DNA of 64,000 nucleotides from contig JADZCT010000047.1 in the NCBI GenBank assembly GCA_020851455.1, positions 124,001-188,000 of the forward strand. The letters run 5' to 3'. This DNA comes from Gemmatimonadaceae bacterium (GTDB taxonomy: Bacteria > Gemmatimonadota > Gemmatimonadetes > Gemmatimonadales > Gemmatimonadaceae). This document shows positions 10,276 to 18,908 of this stretch, in pieces. The position numbers and the translations under genes were made by a program. Below the pieces are notes generated by a model. The model worked only from the letters and a program-made list of their open reading frames with translations, did no database searches and was not told the DNA's origin. The stretch's first letter is position 1, and every line of letters begins with the position of its first letter.

Positions 10276-12560
10276 CTGCGACCCCGCGACCCGGCGACCC
10301 GGCCATCACGCCCGCGCTCGTCGCAGAGCACGGGCTTACGGACGAAGAGTACCGGCGCATGGTCGCCATGCTCGGGCGCGATCCGACGTTCACGGAACTT
10401 GGCGTGGTCAGCGCGTTGTGGAGCGAGCACTGCTCGTACAAACACTCGCTGCCGCTGCTTCGCGCACTTCCGACCAAGGCGCCCTGGGTGCTGCAAGGGC
10501 CCGGCGAGAATGCCGGTGTCATCGCCGTTGGCGACGGCCTCGCCGTCGCATTCAAGATCGAGTCCCACAACCATCCTTCGGCAGTCGAGCCGTATCAGGG
10601 CGCTGCAACCGGAGTCGGCGGAATCCTGCGGGACGTGTTCACCATGGGCGCGCGGCCCGTCGCGATGCTCAACTCGCTGCGTTTCGGCTCGCTCGACTCG
10701 GCCCGCGTGCGCTACCTGGTGGCGGGCATCGTCAAGGGGATCGGGGACTACGGCAACTGCGTTGGCATCCCCACCGTGGCAGGCGACGTCATGTTCGATC
10801 CGTCGTACGAGGGCAACCCGCTCGTGAACGCGATGTGCGTAGGCCTTCTCCGCGAAGAAGAACTCACGCGCGCCAAGGCGGAAGGCGTTGGCAACCCGAT
10901 CATGGCAGTCGGCGCGCGCACAGGCCGCGACGGCATACACGGCGCGTCGTTTGCCTCGGAAGACCTCTCGCACGAAAGCGACGCCAAGCGGCCCCGCGTC
11001 CAGGTTGGCGATCCGTTCACGGAGAAACTGCTGCTCGAGGCCACGCTGGAACTGATCGCGAGCGGCGCCGTGGTAGCAATCCAGGACATGGGCGCGGCGG
11101 GGCTCGCTTCATCCAGTGCGGAGATGGCAGCCCGTGGCGACGTCGGCGTCGTGATAGACACCACCAAAGTCCCGGTCCGCGAGCCGGGGATGACCCCGTA
11201 TGAGATACTCCTCAGCGAGTCGCAGGAGCGCATGCTCGTGGTGGCGCACCGCGGGCGCGACGACACGGTCCGCGAGATCCTCGCGAAGTGGGATCTGCAG
11301 GCTGCGGTGATTGGCGAGGTGATCGCCGAGCCGGTGTATCGCGTCACCGAGGGCGATCATGTCGTGGCGGAGTTCCCCGGCACGAAGCTCGTAACCGACT
11401 GCCCCGTGTATACCCCCGAGGCCCGCGAGAGCGCGGCGGTCGCAGCGCTCCGCGGGCAGGACGCGCACACGGTTCCCGAGGTGGCCGAAGAATCCGATCC
11501 GGCGTGGACGCTCGAGCACCTCCTGTCATCGCCGACGATCGCCGGCAAGCACTGGATCTACCGGCAGTACGACTCCACCGTCCGCACGAACACCGTGCGC
11601 GGCCCCGGTGCCGGCGACGCGGCCGTGCTCCGCATTCGCGGCTCAAGACGCGGCATCGCCGCCAAGACGGACTGCAACAGCCGTTACGTGTACCTTGACC
11701 CGCGCAACGGCGGGCAGATCGCCGTTGCCGAAGCAGCGCGCAACGTCGCGTGCGTTGGCGCGCGCCCCCGGGCGATAACCAACTGCCTCAACTTCGGGAA
11801 TCCGAAGAAGCCGGAGGTATACTGGCAGTTCCGTGAGGCCGTGGCGGGCATGGGAGAGGCGTGCGCCGCGCTCGACACGCCTGTGACCGGTGGCAACGTC
11901 TCGTTCTACAACGAGAATCCGTCCGGGGCCGTTTTCCCGACGCCGACGGTAGGGATGATCGGTATTCTCGACGACGTCGAACGGTCGGTCGGAATGGCGT
12001 TCGCCGCCGCGGACCACAGCATCGTCCTGATCGGCGAGCCGACGGATGAACTTGGCGCGAGCGAGTACCTCGCGCGAATCCACGGGCTCACCGCCGGCGC
12101 TCCGCCGCGCTGCGACCTCGCGAAGGAGCGCGCAACGATCGAGGCGCTCCTCGACGCCATCGGCGCCGGACGGGTACAGTCGGCGCACGACTGCAGCGAG
12201 GGCGGGCTCGCCGTCGCGCTCGCCGAGTGCTGCATCGCGAACCGCCATGCAATGCACGGCGCCAGGGTTGACCTGTCCCGCTGGGCCGGGCTGCCACAGC
12301 GCGCCCTGCTTTTCGGTGAGGCCCAGGCCCGGGTAATCGTCTCCACGACGCACCCGGGTGATGTGGTGGCCGCGGCCAGGCGGCACGGCGTCAGCGCGTT
12401 CCATATCGGGACGACCGCTCCTGCCGGGGAAGGACTTTTCATCGCCGGCATCGCGAAACCGCTCGCCGCCCCGCTGGCGCGCCTCGCCGATGCCTACCAC
12501 GAATCGCTGGCCCGCGCCATGGCGCCGGCGGCGACGCAGGAACAGGGGATATCGTCCTGA
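10272..12560 (+). CDS. purL: FGAM synthase large subunit PurL (short form)
   Basis: PurL amidates FGAR to FGAM using ATP and ammonia delivered from PurQ. The 762 residues are the short form, which needs separate PurQ and PurS, and both genes are present. Seen: [10 protein letters not shown] near residue 50, the ATP/Mg region [13 protein letters not shown] near 95, [17 protein letters not shown], and a second half starting near residue 430 with repeated AIRS-like architecture ([13 protein letters not shown]). The GTG at 10272 overlaps the previous stop. Longer in-frame extensions run through the zinc-ribbon gene and are rejected. Confidence 0.96.
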   Translation: MTATPRPGDPAITPALVAEHGLTDEEYRRMVAMLGRDPTFTELGVVSALWSEHCSYKHSLPLLRALPTKAPWVLQGPGENAGVIAVGDGLAVAFKIESHNHPSAVEPYQGAATGVGGILRDVFTMGARPVAMLNSLRFGSLDSARVRYLVAGIVKGIGDYGNCVGIPTVAGDVMFDPSYEGNPLVNAMCVGLLREEELTRAKAEGVGNPIMAVGARTGRDGIHGASFASEDLSHESDAKRPRVQVGDPFTEKLLLEATLELIASGAVVAIQDMGAAGLASSSAEMAARGDVGVVIDTTKVPVREPGMTPYEILLSESQERMLVVAHRGRDDTVREILAKWDLQAAVIGEVIAEPVYRVTEGDHVVAEFPGTKLVTDCPVYTPEARESAAVAALRGQDAHTVPEVAEESDPAWTLEHLLSSPTIAGKHWIYRQYDSTVRTNTVRGPGAGDAAVLRIRGSRRGIAAKTDCNSRYVYLDPRNGGQIAVAEAARNVACVGARPRAITNCLNFGNPKKPEVYWQFREAVAGMGEACAALDTPVTGGNVSFYNENPSGAVFPTPTVGMIGILDDVERSVGMAFAAADHSIVLIGEPTDELGASEYLARIHGLTAGAPPRCDLAKERATIEALLDAIGAGRVQSAHDCSEGGLAVALAECCIANRHAMHGARVDLSRWAGLPQRALLFGEAQARVIVSTTHPGDVVAAARRHGVSAFHIGTTAPAGEGLFIAGIAKPLAAPLARLADAYHESLARAMAPAATQEQGISS

Positions 12561-13930
12561 TGTGTGGCATTTTCGGCATTAGGGGGCACGCCAACGCCGC
12601 CGCGCTCACGCAGCTTGGCCTCTACTCGCTGCAGCACCGCGGTCAGGAATCCGCTGGCATCGTCGCATACGACAACGGCCGCGCCAACGGGATCCGTGTC
12701 ATGGGGCTTCTGGGCGAGAGTTTCGGCCCCAGGGAACTCGCGCAGCTTCCGGGCCGCACCGCGCTTGGCCACACGAGGTACTCCACGACAGGTTCCTCGA
12801 CAATCGAGAATGCGCAGCCAGCGCTCGTGGCGTTCCGCGGAGGCCATATCGGGCTGGCGCACAATGGCAACCTCGTGAACGCGACGGAGCTCCGTCAGGA
12901 CCTCGAGGCGAACGGATCCATCTTCTCCTCGACGATGGACTCGGAAGTGATCGTCCATCGCCTCGCGCGTTCCCATGCCACGTCGCCCGAGGCCAAGCTT
13001 GCCGAGGCGATCGAAGGCATCGAGGGCGCGTACTCGCTGCTCGTGCTCATCAACGACACGCTGCTCGCCGCGCGGGACAGGCACGGCTGGCGGCCGCTGG
13101 CGATGGGCACGCTGGATGGGGCGACGGTCTTCGCATCCGAGACCTGCGCGCTCGACATCGTTGGCGCCACGTATGTCCGCGACGTGAAGCCCGGTGAAGT
13201 CATCGCCGTTGATGCCTCCGGAATCCGGACGATTGATCGCGGCAGGAACAACCCGCTCCATCGCTGTGTGTTCGAGTACGTCTATTTCGCACGGCCCGAC
13301 AGTCGCGTCTTCGGGGGGTCGGTGGCGCGCGCCCGCCGCGCCCTGGGCCGACGCCTGGCCATAGAGCATCCAGCGCCCGGCGCCGACTTCGTTTTCGCGG
13401 TGCCCGACTCGGCGAACGCCGCCGCGCTCGGCTTCTCAGAGGAGTCCGGGCTTCCGCTGGAACTGGCGCTCATCCGGAATCACTACGTTGGCCGCACATT
13501 CATCCAGCCCACCCAGGCGGGCCGCAACGCGAAGGTGAAGGTGAAGTACAACCCGGTGCGCGAAATCATGGACGGGAAGAAGGTCGTCATGGTGGACGAT
13601 TCGATCGTTCGCGGGACGACCACCCGCGGACTCGTCTCGCTCATCAGGGCGGCCGGTGCGCGTGAAGTGCACATGCGGGTTTCGTCGCCCCCAATTACGG
13701 GCCCGTGCTACTACGGGATTGACATGGCCGACCGGGCAGAACTCATAGCGGCTCAGCGGTCTGTCGAGGAAGTCGCGGGCGAAATTGGCGTGGATTCCCT
13801 CGGCTACCTGTCGCTCGAAGGCATGCTGAACGCCGTCCCCGACGGGCCCGACGGCTTCTGCCACGCCTGCTTCTCCGGACAGTATCCAACGCGCCCTCCA
13901 ACGGTTCCTCCAGGAAAGTGCACGGAGTAA
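12560..13930 (+). CDS. purF: amidophosphoribosyltransferase, probable Fe-S type
   Basis: PurF starts purine synthesis by converting PRPP and glutamine to phosphoribosylamine. The 456 residues begin MCGIFGI, so the nucleophile is Cys2, exposed simply by removing Met; no propeptide is encoded. The PRPP loop is VVMVDDSIVRGTT at 342-354. Cys236, Cys383, Cys434 and Cys437 (CHAC) sit where the B. subtilis enzyme holds its [4Fe-4S] cluster, so I infer the oxygen-sensitive Fe-S class. It is the last gene of the operon, overlaps purL by one base, and is followed at once by a strong terminator. Confidence 0.96.
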   Translation: MCGIFGIRGHANAAALTQLGLYSLQHRGQESAGIVAYDNGRANGIRVMGLLGESFGPRELAQLPGRTALGHTRYSTTGSSTIENAQPALVAFRGGHIGLAHNGNLVNATELRQDLEANGSIFSSTMDSEVIVHRLARSHATSPEAKLAEAIEGIEGAYSLLVLINDTLLAARDRHGWRPLAMGTLDGATVFASETCALDIVGATYVRDVKPGEVIAVDASGIRTIDRGRNNPLHRCVFEYVYFARPDSRVFGGSVARARRALGRRLAIEHPAPGADFVFAVPDSANAAALGFSEESGLPLELALIRNHYVGRTFIQPTQAGRNAKVKVKYNPVREIMDGKKVVMVDDSIVRGTTTRGLVSLIRAAGAREVHMRVSSPPITGPCYYGIDMADRAELIAAQRSVEEVAGEIGVDSLGYLSLEGMLNAVPDGPDGFCHACFSGQYPTRPPTVPPGKCTE

Positions 13931-13934
13931 GCGA

Positions 13935-13967
13935 GAAGCGGCCGGGGTCAGAAACCCCGGCCGCTTC
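13935..13967. terminator. bidirectional hairpin between purF and ssrA
   Basis: A perfect 14-bp GC-rich stem (13935-13948 with 13954-13967) closes a 5-nt loop. It lies 4 nt after the purF stop and about 37 nt beyond the 3' end of the converging tmRNA gene. The T content after the stem is modest on both strands. It is the strongest stem noticed in the window. Confidence 0.8.
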
Positions 13968-14003
13968 TTCACGCTCTGTCACTTCCACCGCCGTGTCGGT
14001 CAG

Positions 14004-14359
14004 TGGAGGCGGGGAGAATCGAACTCCCGTCTTGCATAAGATCTTCCGCGGCGCCTACGTGCTTAGCCCGTCGATTGGTGTCTCCAGCCGCTGGCCGACA
14101 GGCCGCCTACGTCTGGATGATCCGCCTCGAATCTCGCGCGACGACCGGCGGAGGGCCGCTGCGCCAACCCGGTTTTGCGATACTCCTCAAGCCGCCCCGG
14201 GTGGGCTTCCTGTGGAGCACTGCTACGGAACCCGGAGGTTACGCAGCGAGAGCGAAGTTGTTGTTCGCGTTTGGAATTTTCCCGGGTGTTTAGCCAGAAA
14301 CCCGAGAACCTGGGCACGCAGCCACGGAGCCACCTACACAATCGAAACCAGTCGCCCCC
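14004..14359 (-). ncRNA. ssrA: transfer-messenger RNA
   Basis: tmRNA rescues stalled ribosomes and tags the unfinished protein. The 5' end GGGGGCGACTGGTTTCGA and the 3' T-arm/acceptor strand GGGAGTTCGATTCTCCC...CGCCTCC are canonical and pair as the tRNA-like acceptor (GGGGGCG with CGCCTCC). The tag frame at 14239-14268 reads Ala-Asn-Asn-Asn-Phe-Ala-Leu-Ala-Ala-stop. The gene is about 356 nt. After the discriminator A at 14004 the genome reads CT, not CCA, so the CCA end must be added enzymatically. Reading frames across this region are not genes. Confidence 0.96.
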
Positions 14360-14366
14360 ATGATCT

Positions 14367-14372
14367 GTTATA
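14367..14372 (-). promoter_or_regulatory. -10 box of ssrA
   Basis: TATAAC on the minus strand lies 7 nt before the first base of the tmRNA. No good -35 hexamer is seen at 16-18 nt, so other features, such as the TATACT further upstream, may matter. Confidence 0.5.
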
Positions 14373-14417
14373 CCCTGAAGTATACGGCATCCGGGAAGGG
14401 ATAGACAGTGTCCGCGA

Positions 14418-15173
14418 TCAGGCCCCCAGCGACCTCGCCGCCGCCATCGCGGCGCCAAAACCGTTGTCAATGTTGCATACCGTGACCCCGGCCGAGCAAC
14501 TGTTGAGCATTGTGAGGAGCGGAGCCAAGCCGCCGAAGCTCGCGCCATAGCCCACGCTCGTCGGCACGGCGATCACAGGCACGCGCACGAGCCCGCCCAC
14601 CACCGAAGGCAGCGCGCCGTCCATGCCGGCGACGACTATCACCACGCCAGCCGCCATGAGGTCATCCGTACGCGACAGCAATCGGTGAATGCCCGCCACA
14701 CCGACGTCAACGAGACGCGCTGCGCCGAGGCCGAGCGCCGCGAGCGTCTCGATGGCTTCCTCCGCGACGGGCAGGTCGCTCGTGCCCGCGGTGACCACGA
14801 GGACACGTCGGGGCGCGTCCGCTCCGCCGGAATCGGCAAGCCCGCCAAGCCGAACCGTGCGCGCCACGGAGCTCACGCGCGCAGACGGAAAGCGCGCCGC
14901 CAGGGTTGCTCGCTGCGCGTCCGTCGTGCGCGTGACCAGGAAGCGGCCGTCGCGCGACGCGATACTGGCGCACAGATCCAACACCTGCTCCGTGGCTTTC
15001 CCCGCCCCATAGATGACCTCAGGATACCCCTGGCGGAGCGCCCGGTGATGGTCCACCGTGCTGTGCGCCAGTTCCTCGACAGGGTCACTCGAGAGTGCAG
15101 CGAGCGCAGCATCAGCGGAGACCGCACCCGATGCCACGTCGCGAAGGAGCGCCTGCACGCGCTCGCGGATCAT
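14418..15173 (-). CDS. larB: LarB-type (AIR carboxylase-like) nickel-pincer cofactor enzyme
   Basis: LarB carboxylates and hydrolyses nicotinic acid adenine dinucleotide in making the nickel-pincer nucleotide cofactor of lactate racemase and related enzymes. The 251 residues show the family N-terminus (HHRALRQGYPEVIYGAGK) and a PurE-like C-terminal half with VVTAGTSDLPVAEEA, PTSVGYGASFGGLAPLL and NSCSAGVTVCNIDNG. It overlaps dus by an ATGA. The partner genes larC and larE are not in the window, so use of the cofactor in this organism cannot be judged here. It is not PurE: the N-terminal domain and the NIDNG ending are LarB features. Confidence 0.85.
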   Translation of the reverse strand: MIRERVQALLRDVASGAVSADAALAALSSDPVEELAHSTVDHHRALRQGYPEVIYGAGKATEQVLDLCASIASRDGRFLVTRTTDAQRATLAARFPSARVSSVARTVRLGGLADSGGADAPRRVLVVTAGTSDLPVAEEAIETLAALGLGAARLVDVGVAGIHRLLSRTDDLMAAGVVIVVAGMDGALPSVVGGLVRVPVIAVPTSVGYGASFGGLAPLLTMLNSCSAGVTVCNIDNGFGAAMAAARSLGA

Positions 15174-16219
15174 CCTTGCGCGGCCGCTGCCATCGCCGCC
15201 TCGGCGGCGTCCGCGGCGCGATCTCCACTGGCCATTTCGCCGCCCTCGAGGGCGGCCATGTAGTCCCCGAAGATCCCTTCGACTTCGGCGAAGCTGCCCA
15301 CCTGGTGCAGCCTGCGGCGAAGGTCAGCGGAGTGCGGCAGGCCGCGCACGTACCAACCCAGGTGCTTGCGGAACTCGATCGCTGCGCCGGCCGGATCAAC
15401 GTCATACGCCTGAACGAGCCGCGCATGGTCGAGCGCAACCGCGAACCGCTCCGCGATGGACGGAGGGGGCGGAGCTTCGCGCCCATCCAGGAGCGCCCTC
15501 GCCTCCGCAAACATCCACGGCTGCCCAAACGATCCGCGCGCTATCATGACGCCCGCGCAACCGGTCTCCACGCGCATGCGAAGTGCGTCGGCGGCCGTCT
15601 TGATGTCGCCGTTGCCCACTACTGGCACGTCGAGCGCCTGGACGACGGCCGCGATCTCATCCCACGCCGCGGCGCCGCTGTACATCTGCGCCCTCGTCCG
15701 GGGGTGCAGCGTTACCACCCGCGCGCCAGCGTCCTGGCAGCGCAGCGCGATGGTAACGGGATCGCGCATCTCCTCGCTCCACCCGCTCCGGATCTTGCAC
15801 GTGACGGGCACCGGCGTCGCGCGCGCAACCGCGCGAATTACCGACTCCACGAGCGAGAGATCCTTGAGGCAGCCCGACCCGCCGTTGCGACGGACGACCT
15901 TCTTGACCGGGCAGCCGAAGTTGATATCAATGAATTCCGGCTGAAACGTATCCGTGACGAACGCCGCTGCTTCGCCCATCGCCGCGGCATCGGCGCCGAA
16001 GATCTGCACGCCGATCGGCCGTTCGTCGGCGCCAAAGCGCAGCTTGGCCACCGTCGCCGGGTTCTCCCGGCGGATTCCCTCGGCCGAAAGGAACTCGGTA
16101 ACGACGACATCGGCCCCAAACCGGCGGCAAAGCCGCCTGAACGGAGACTCTGAAACCCCCGCCATCGGCGCCAGGAACAGCGGGACGGGGTGGGCCGTGG
16201 GAAACGGGAATTCAGGCAT
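15170..16219 (-). CDS. dus: tRNA-dihydrouridine synthase (DusB-like)
   Basis: Dus enzymes reduce uridines in the tRNA D-loop with FMN and NADPH. In 349 residues: the N-terminal FLAPMAGVSESPFRRLC, GVQIFGAD, DINFGCPVKKVVRRNGGS (with the catalytic Cys in GCP), VTCKIRSGW, TLHPRTRAQMYSG and VVGNGDI. The substrate position (U16, U17 or U20) is not decidable by eye, though the length suits DusB. A second ATG at 16237 lies inside the promoter, so I take 16219, where the -10 box sits 7 nt before the ATG. It is followed by larB with a 4-nt overlap. Confidence 0.93.
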   Translation of the reverse strand: MPEFPFPTAHPVPLFLAPMAGVSESPFRRLCRRFGADVVVTEFLSAEGIRRENPATVAKLRFGADERPIGVQIFGADAAAMGEAAAFVTDTFQPEFIDINFGCPVKKVVRRNGGSGCLKDLSLVESVIRAVARATPVPVTCKIRSGWSEEMRDPVTIALRCQDAGARVVTLHPRTRAQMYSGAAAWDEIAAVVQALDVPVVGNGDIKTAADALRMRVETGCAGVMIARGSFGQPWMFAEARALLDGREAPPPPSIAERFAVALDHARLVQAYDVDPAGAAIEFRKHLGWYVRGLPHSADLRRRLHQVGSFAEVEGIFGDYMAALEGGEMASGDRAADAAEAAMAAAAQG

Positions 16220-16226
16220 TGCCCGA

Positions 16227-16255
16227 ATCCTAGCCATGCCGCCAACTGCTTGCAA
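16227..16255 (-). promoter_or_regulatory. dus promoter, leaderless type
   Basis: TTGCAA (16250-16255), a 17-bp spacer and TAGGAT (16227-16232) read on the minus strand, and the dus ATG follows 7 nt later. No Shine-Dalgarno fits between. It is back-to-back with the ptsN promoter. Confidence 0.5.
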
Positions 16256-16264
16256 CATCAACGT

Positions 16265-16293
16265 TTGACTCGCTTGCTCCCCGCGGGTTACCT
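16265..16293 (+). promoter_or_regulatory. ptsN promoter
   Basis: TTGACT (16265-16270), a 17-bp spacer and TTACCT (16288-16293) lie ahead of a leader of about 44 nt. A GAGGA-type ribosome site lies shortly before the ATG at 16344. Confidence 0.5.
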
Positions 16294-16343
16294 TAGGCCG
16301 TCGCCACGTTGGCGGCACACCGCCGACCCACCGAGGACGCTGG

Positions 16344-16796
16344 ATGGAACTGCGCGAATTCTTTTCCGAAGATGCGATCAAGCTCGATATCGCCGGAACC
16401 GAGAAGGACGATGTGCTCAGGGAGCTGATCGGGCTCCTCGGGCTCGATGAGAAAGACGAAGCGATGCTCTTCAAGATGCTCAAGCGCCGCGAGAACCTCG
16501 GGTCCACGGGTATCGGCAGGGGCATAGCGATCCCGCACTGCCGGTCGCTCGTGGTCAACAAGCTGCGCGTGGCGTTCGGCCGCAAGCGCGAGGGTGTTGA
16601 CTTCAAGGCGATTGACGACAAGCCGGTATACTTCTTCTTCCTCATTGTCGCGCCACCGCTCGAAGTATCGAACCAGTACCTCCCGGTCCTCGGCAAGATC
16701 GCGCAGTTCTCGAAGGAACCCGACGTGCCCGCGCGTCTGCTGGAGATCACGCAGCCATCGGAGTTCATGGAACTGCTGCGCGAGAAGGGAGTCTGA
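16344..16796 (+). CDS. ptsN: PTS IIA-like nitrogen-regulatory protein
   Basis: A stand-alone EIIA domain of the fructose/nitrogen type, 150 residues. The phospho-accepting histidine is His65 in GRGIAIPHCRS, preceded by MLKRRENLGSTGIG. The pattern VNKLRVAFGRKREGVDFKAIDDKPVYFFFLIVAPP is characteristic. No sugar-transport domain is attached, so the role is probably regulatory, through phosphorylation by a PTS phosphorelay encoded elsewhere. It is a single-gene unit, the only plus-strand gene between 14 and 63 kb. It is divergent from dus and convergent with the MATE gene, 4 nt away. Confidence 0.88.
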   Translation: MELREFFSEDAIKLDIAGTEKDDVLRELIGLLGLDEKDEAMLFKMLKRRENLGSTGIGRGIAIPHCRSLVVNKLRVAFGRKREGVDFKAIDDKPVYFFFLIVAPPLEVSNQYLPVLGKIAQFSKEPDVPARLLEITQPSEFMELLREKGV

Positions 16797-16800
16797 GCGA

Positions 16801-18192
16801 TCAATCGGCGGCCGGAGCGAATCCGGCCGCTTCGTCTATCTGGAGGCGAGTAATGTCACGCGACAGGCGCCAGCGGACGCGCGCCAGTTGCGCGACGGCC
16901 ACCGCGAACAGGCCGCCGAGATAGCCGAACCAGATGCCGCGCGCGCCGAGCCCGGCGCCAAATGCAAGCGCAAGTCCCAGCGGCGCGCCAACTCCCCAGA
17001 AACCGCCCAGGTGGATCAGCATGGGAACCCGCGTGTCGCCGGTGCCGCGCAGGATTCCCGCGCAGACCGCCTGGACTCCATCGAAGACCTGGAACACCCC
17101 TGCAATGGCGATCAGGGACGAGGCCATCACGATCGTGTCGGCGTCGGCGAGGAACACGCCCGCGAGGTGGCGTGGCGCGCCAAGGAATGCAATCGCGGCC
17201 GCCACCATGAATAACAGCCCCACGGAGAGCGCAGCCACCGAATCGCGACGCGCCGCAGCGCCATCGCCGCGCCCGATTGCCCTGGCTACCATCACGGCCG
17301 CCGCCGCCGCTGTGCCGGTGGGCACCATGAACGTGAGCGAGGCGAGGTTGATCGCCACTTCGTGCGCTGCCAGCGCTTGCACGCCTATCCACCCAATCGC
17401 AACCGCACCCCCCGCGAACGCCGCGACCTCCAGCCACTGCTGCAGCGCCACCGGGATTCCAACGGCCAGCATCCGGACCAGTGGCTGCACGCGCAGCGCG
17501 CCGGCGCGCCACGGCCGGAGAACGTGCGCCAGATGCGCACGGTCGAACCAGAGGACGATCGCAAGCATTGCCCACCTTCCGATCGCGGTGGATACCCCAC
17601 TTCCCACTGCGCCCATCCGGGGGGCGCCGAGGTGGCCGTAGATCAGCGCCCAGTTGAGCACGACGTTGAGCGCGTTGCCCCCGACTATGGCAGCGACGAT
17701 CCCGCGCGTGTGCCCCATTGCCTGAAGTGACTGCCGCAGTGCGACGAAAACGTAGAATGGCACCACCCCGATGGCGATCCAGCGGGAATAGCTCGCTGCG
17801 AGCGGAGTCACCGCGGCCGGCTGCCTCAGCAGCCCGAAGAACCACTCGCCCGGCAGGAGCAGCAGCGAGGTTGGCAGCGACACTGCCAGGGCCATGATGA
17901 TGCCGCGCTGGACACCCCGGGCGACGCCCTCGCCATCCGCCGCGCCAACCGCCTGCGCTACGACCGGGTCGAGCACGAAGAGGAGGCCGATCCCGGGCAC
18001 GGTGAGGTTCATCCAGTAGATATGACCGAGCGCTACGGCGGCCACTGCATCGGGACCCACCCGGCCAACCATGGCAGTATCCACGACGCCGAGTGTCATG
18101 ATCCCGACCTGTGCGAGGACGATCGGCCACGCAAGCCGGATCATCTCCCTCACTTCCGCGCCGGTCGGGCGCAATGCCGAGAGCGGCAGCAT
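16801..18192 (-). CDS. MATE-family multidrug/Na+ antiporter
   Basis: A 463-residue integral membrane protein with about 12 hydrophobic segments in two similar halves. The N-terminal LAWPIVLAQVGIMTLGVVDTAMVGR and the mid-region equivalent LAVGIPVALQQWLEVAAF...LAAHEVAINLASLTF are MATE hallmarks. NorM-like export of cationic drugs or metabolites is the family role; the substrate is unknown. The ATG at 18192 is used; a GTG one codon earlier is possible. It closely follows the DUF3667-like gene and its end converges on ptsN. Confidence 0.88.
   Translation of the reverse strand: MLPLSALRPTGAEVREMIRLAWPIVLAQVGIMTLGVVDTAMVGRVGPDAVAAVALGHIYWMNLTVPGIGLLFVLDPVVAQAVGAADGEGVARGVQRGIIMALAVSLPTSLLLLPGEWFFGLLRQPAAVTPLAASYSRWIAIGVVPFYVFVALRQSLQAMGHTRGIVAAIVGGNALNVVLNWALIYGHLGAPRMGAVGSGVSTAIGRWAMLAIVLWFDRAHLAHVLRPWRAGALRVQPLVRMLAVGIPVALQQWLEVAAFAGGAVAIGWIGVQALAAHEVAINLASLTFMVPTGTAAAAAVMVARAIGRGDGAAARRDSVAALSVGLLFMVAAAIAFLGAPRHLAGVFLADADTIVMASSLIAIAGVFQVFDGVQAVCAGILRGTGDTRVPMLIHLGGFWGVGAPLGLALAFGAGLGARGIWFGYLGGLFAVAVAQLARVRWRLSRDITRLQIDEAAGFAPAAD
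16808..16830. terminator. convergent hairpin at ptsN/MATE 3' ends
   Basis: GCGGCCGGA pairs with TCCGGCCGC around a 5-nt loop (9-bp stem), 12 nt past the ptsN stop and within the last codons of the MATE gene. A short T-containing run follows on the plus strand. Serving both strands is plausible, but the overlap with coding sequence makes it less certain for the minus strand. Confidence 0.5.
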
Positions 18193-18197
18193 CACCG

Positions 18198-18908
18198 TCA
18201 GCGGAGCGTGGCGAAGGCAAAGATCGCGGTCACCGCAACGGCGAGCGGCGTGTACAGCGCCATCGCCACCGTGGTGCGCGCTGCGACTTCGCCAGGCGTG
18301 CCGCCAAGCCCGCGCCGGAACGCAGCCCAGCCATACCAGGTGGTGTAGACGATTCCGCCAACCCCCACCGCGGCCGATAGCACGGTACTCGCTGCCCAGT
18401 CCGCAAGGGCCGATGCCGCGAGGGCTGCGAACACCGCAGTATGCAGGTCGAGCGCGAAGTCGCAGTGCGCGCCGTAGCCCGCCCTCAACGGTCGCCACAT
18501 CATCCAGGTCAGGCCTGCGAAGAACGGGACGAGCAGCACCAGGGCCCACGGAAAGGCTCGGGCAACCGCGTCTGCGACCACCGCGGGTCGCGACAGAACC
18601 GTCCAGGCCCGCCCAGCGCCAAGGGCCCTGACGACCAGGTTTGCCTGTACGACAGGGTCGGCGACGAACGACGCCGAGTCCATCCCGATGTCTTCGATAA
18701 GCACGGGCGTAGCTGCGGGCGCCGCCACCAACGCATCACGCACGGGCCCCGCGAGCGCGAACGCCGCGACAGATGCAACGAAGAGCGGCAGGGCGCCCGC
18801 CGCCCTGCTCCTTGTTCCCGCGATGGACTCACGGGCCAGCTTGCCGGGCCTCGACAGTACGGCCACGGCCGCGCGGCCGAGCAGCGCCGCGGCGCCGGCT
18901 ACTCCCAC
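18198..18908 (-). CDS. predicted membrane protein, DUF3667/Yip1-like
   Basis: A 236-residue protein with about five hydrophobic segments. The central [22 protein letters not shown] resembles the conserved HxxFxxHxHxF stretch of DUF3667 proteins, but I am not certain of the family. The N-terminal basic helix ([19 protein letters not shown]) and the large periplasmic-like loop (about residues 60-105) are not diagnostic. It starts with GTG and overlaps the end of guaA by 10 nt. Function unknown. Confidence 0.6.
   Translation of the reverse strand: MGVAGAAALLGRAAVAVLSRPGKLARESIAGTRSRAAGALPLFVASVAAFALAGPVRDALVAAPAATPVLIEDIGMDSASFVADPVVQANLVVRALGAGRAWTVLSRPAVVADAVARAFPWALVLLVPFFAGLTWMMWRPLRAGYGAHCDFALDLHTAVFAALAASALADWAASTVLSAAVGVGGIVYTTWYGWAAFRRGLGGTPGEVAARTTVAMALYTPLAVAVTAIFAFATLR

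Noticed and set aside
14063-14548. Protein-like frames across the tmRNA gene
   Set aside because: The DNA folds and reads as ssrA with canonical ends and tag, so the frames are incidental.
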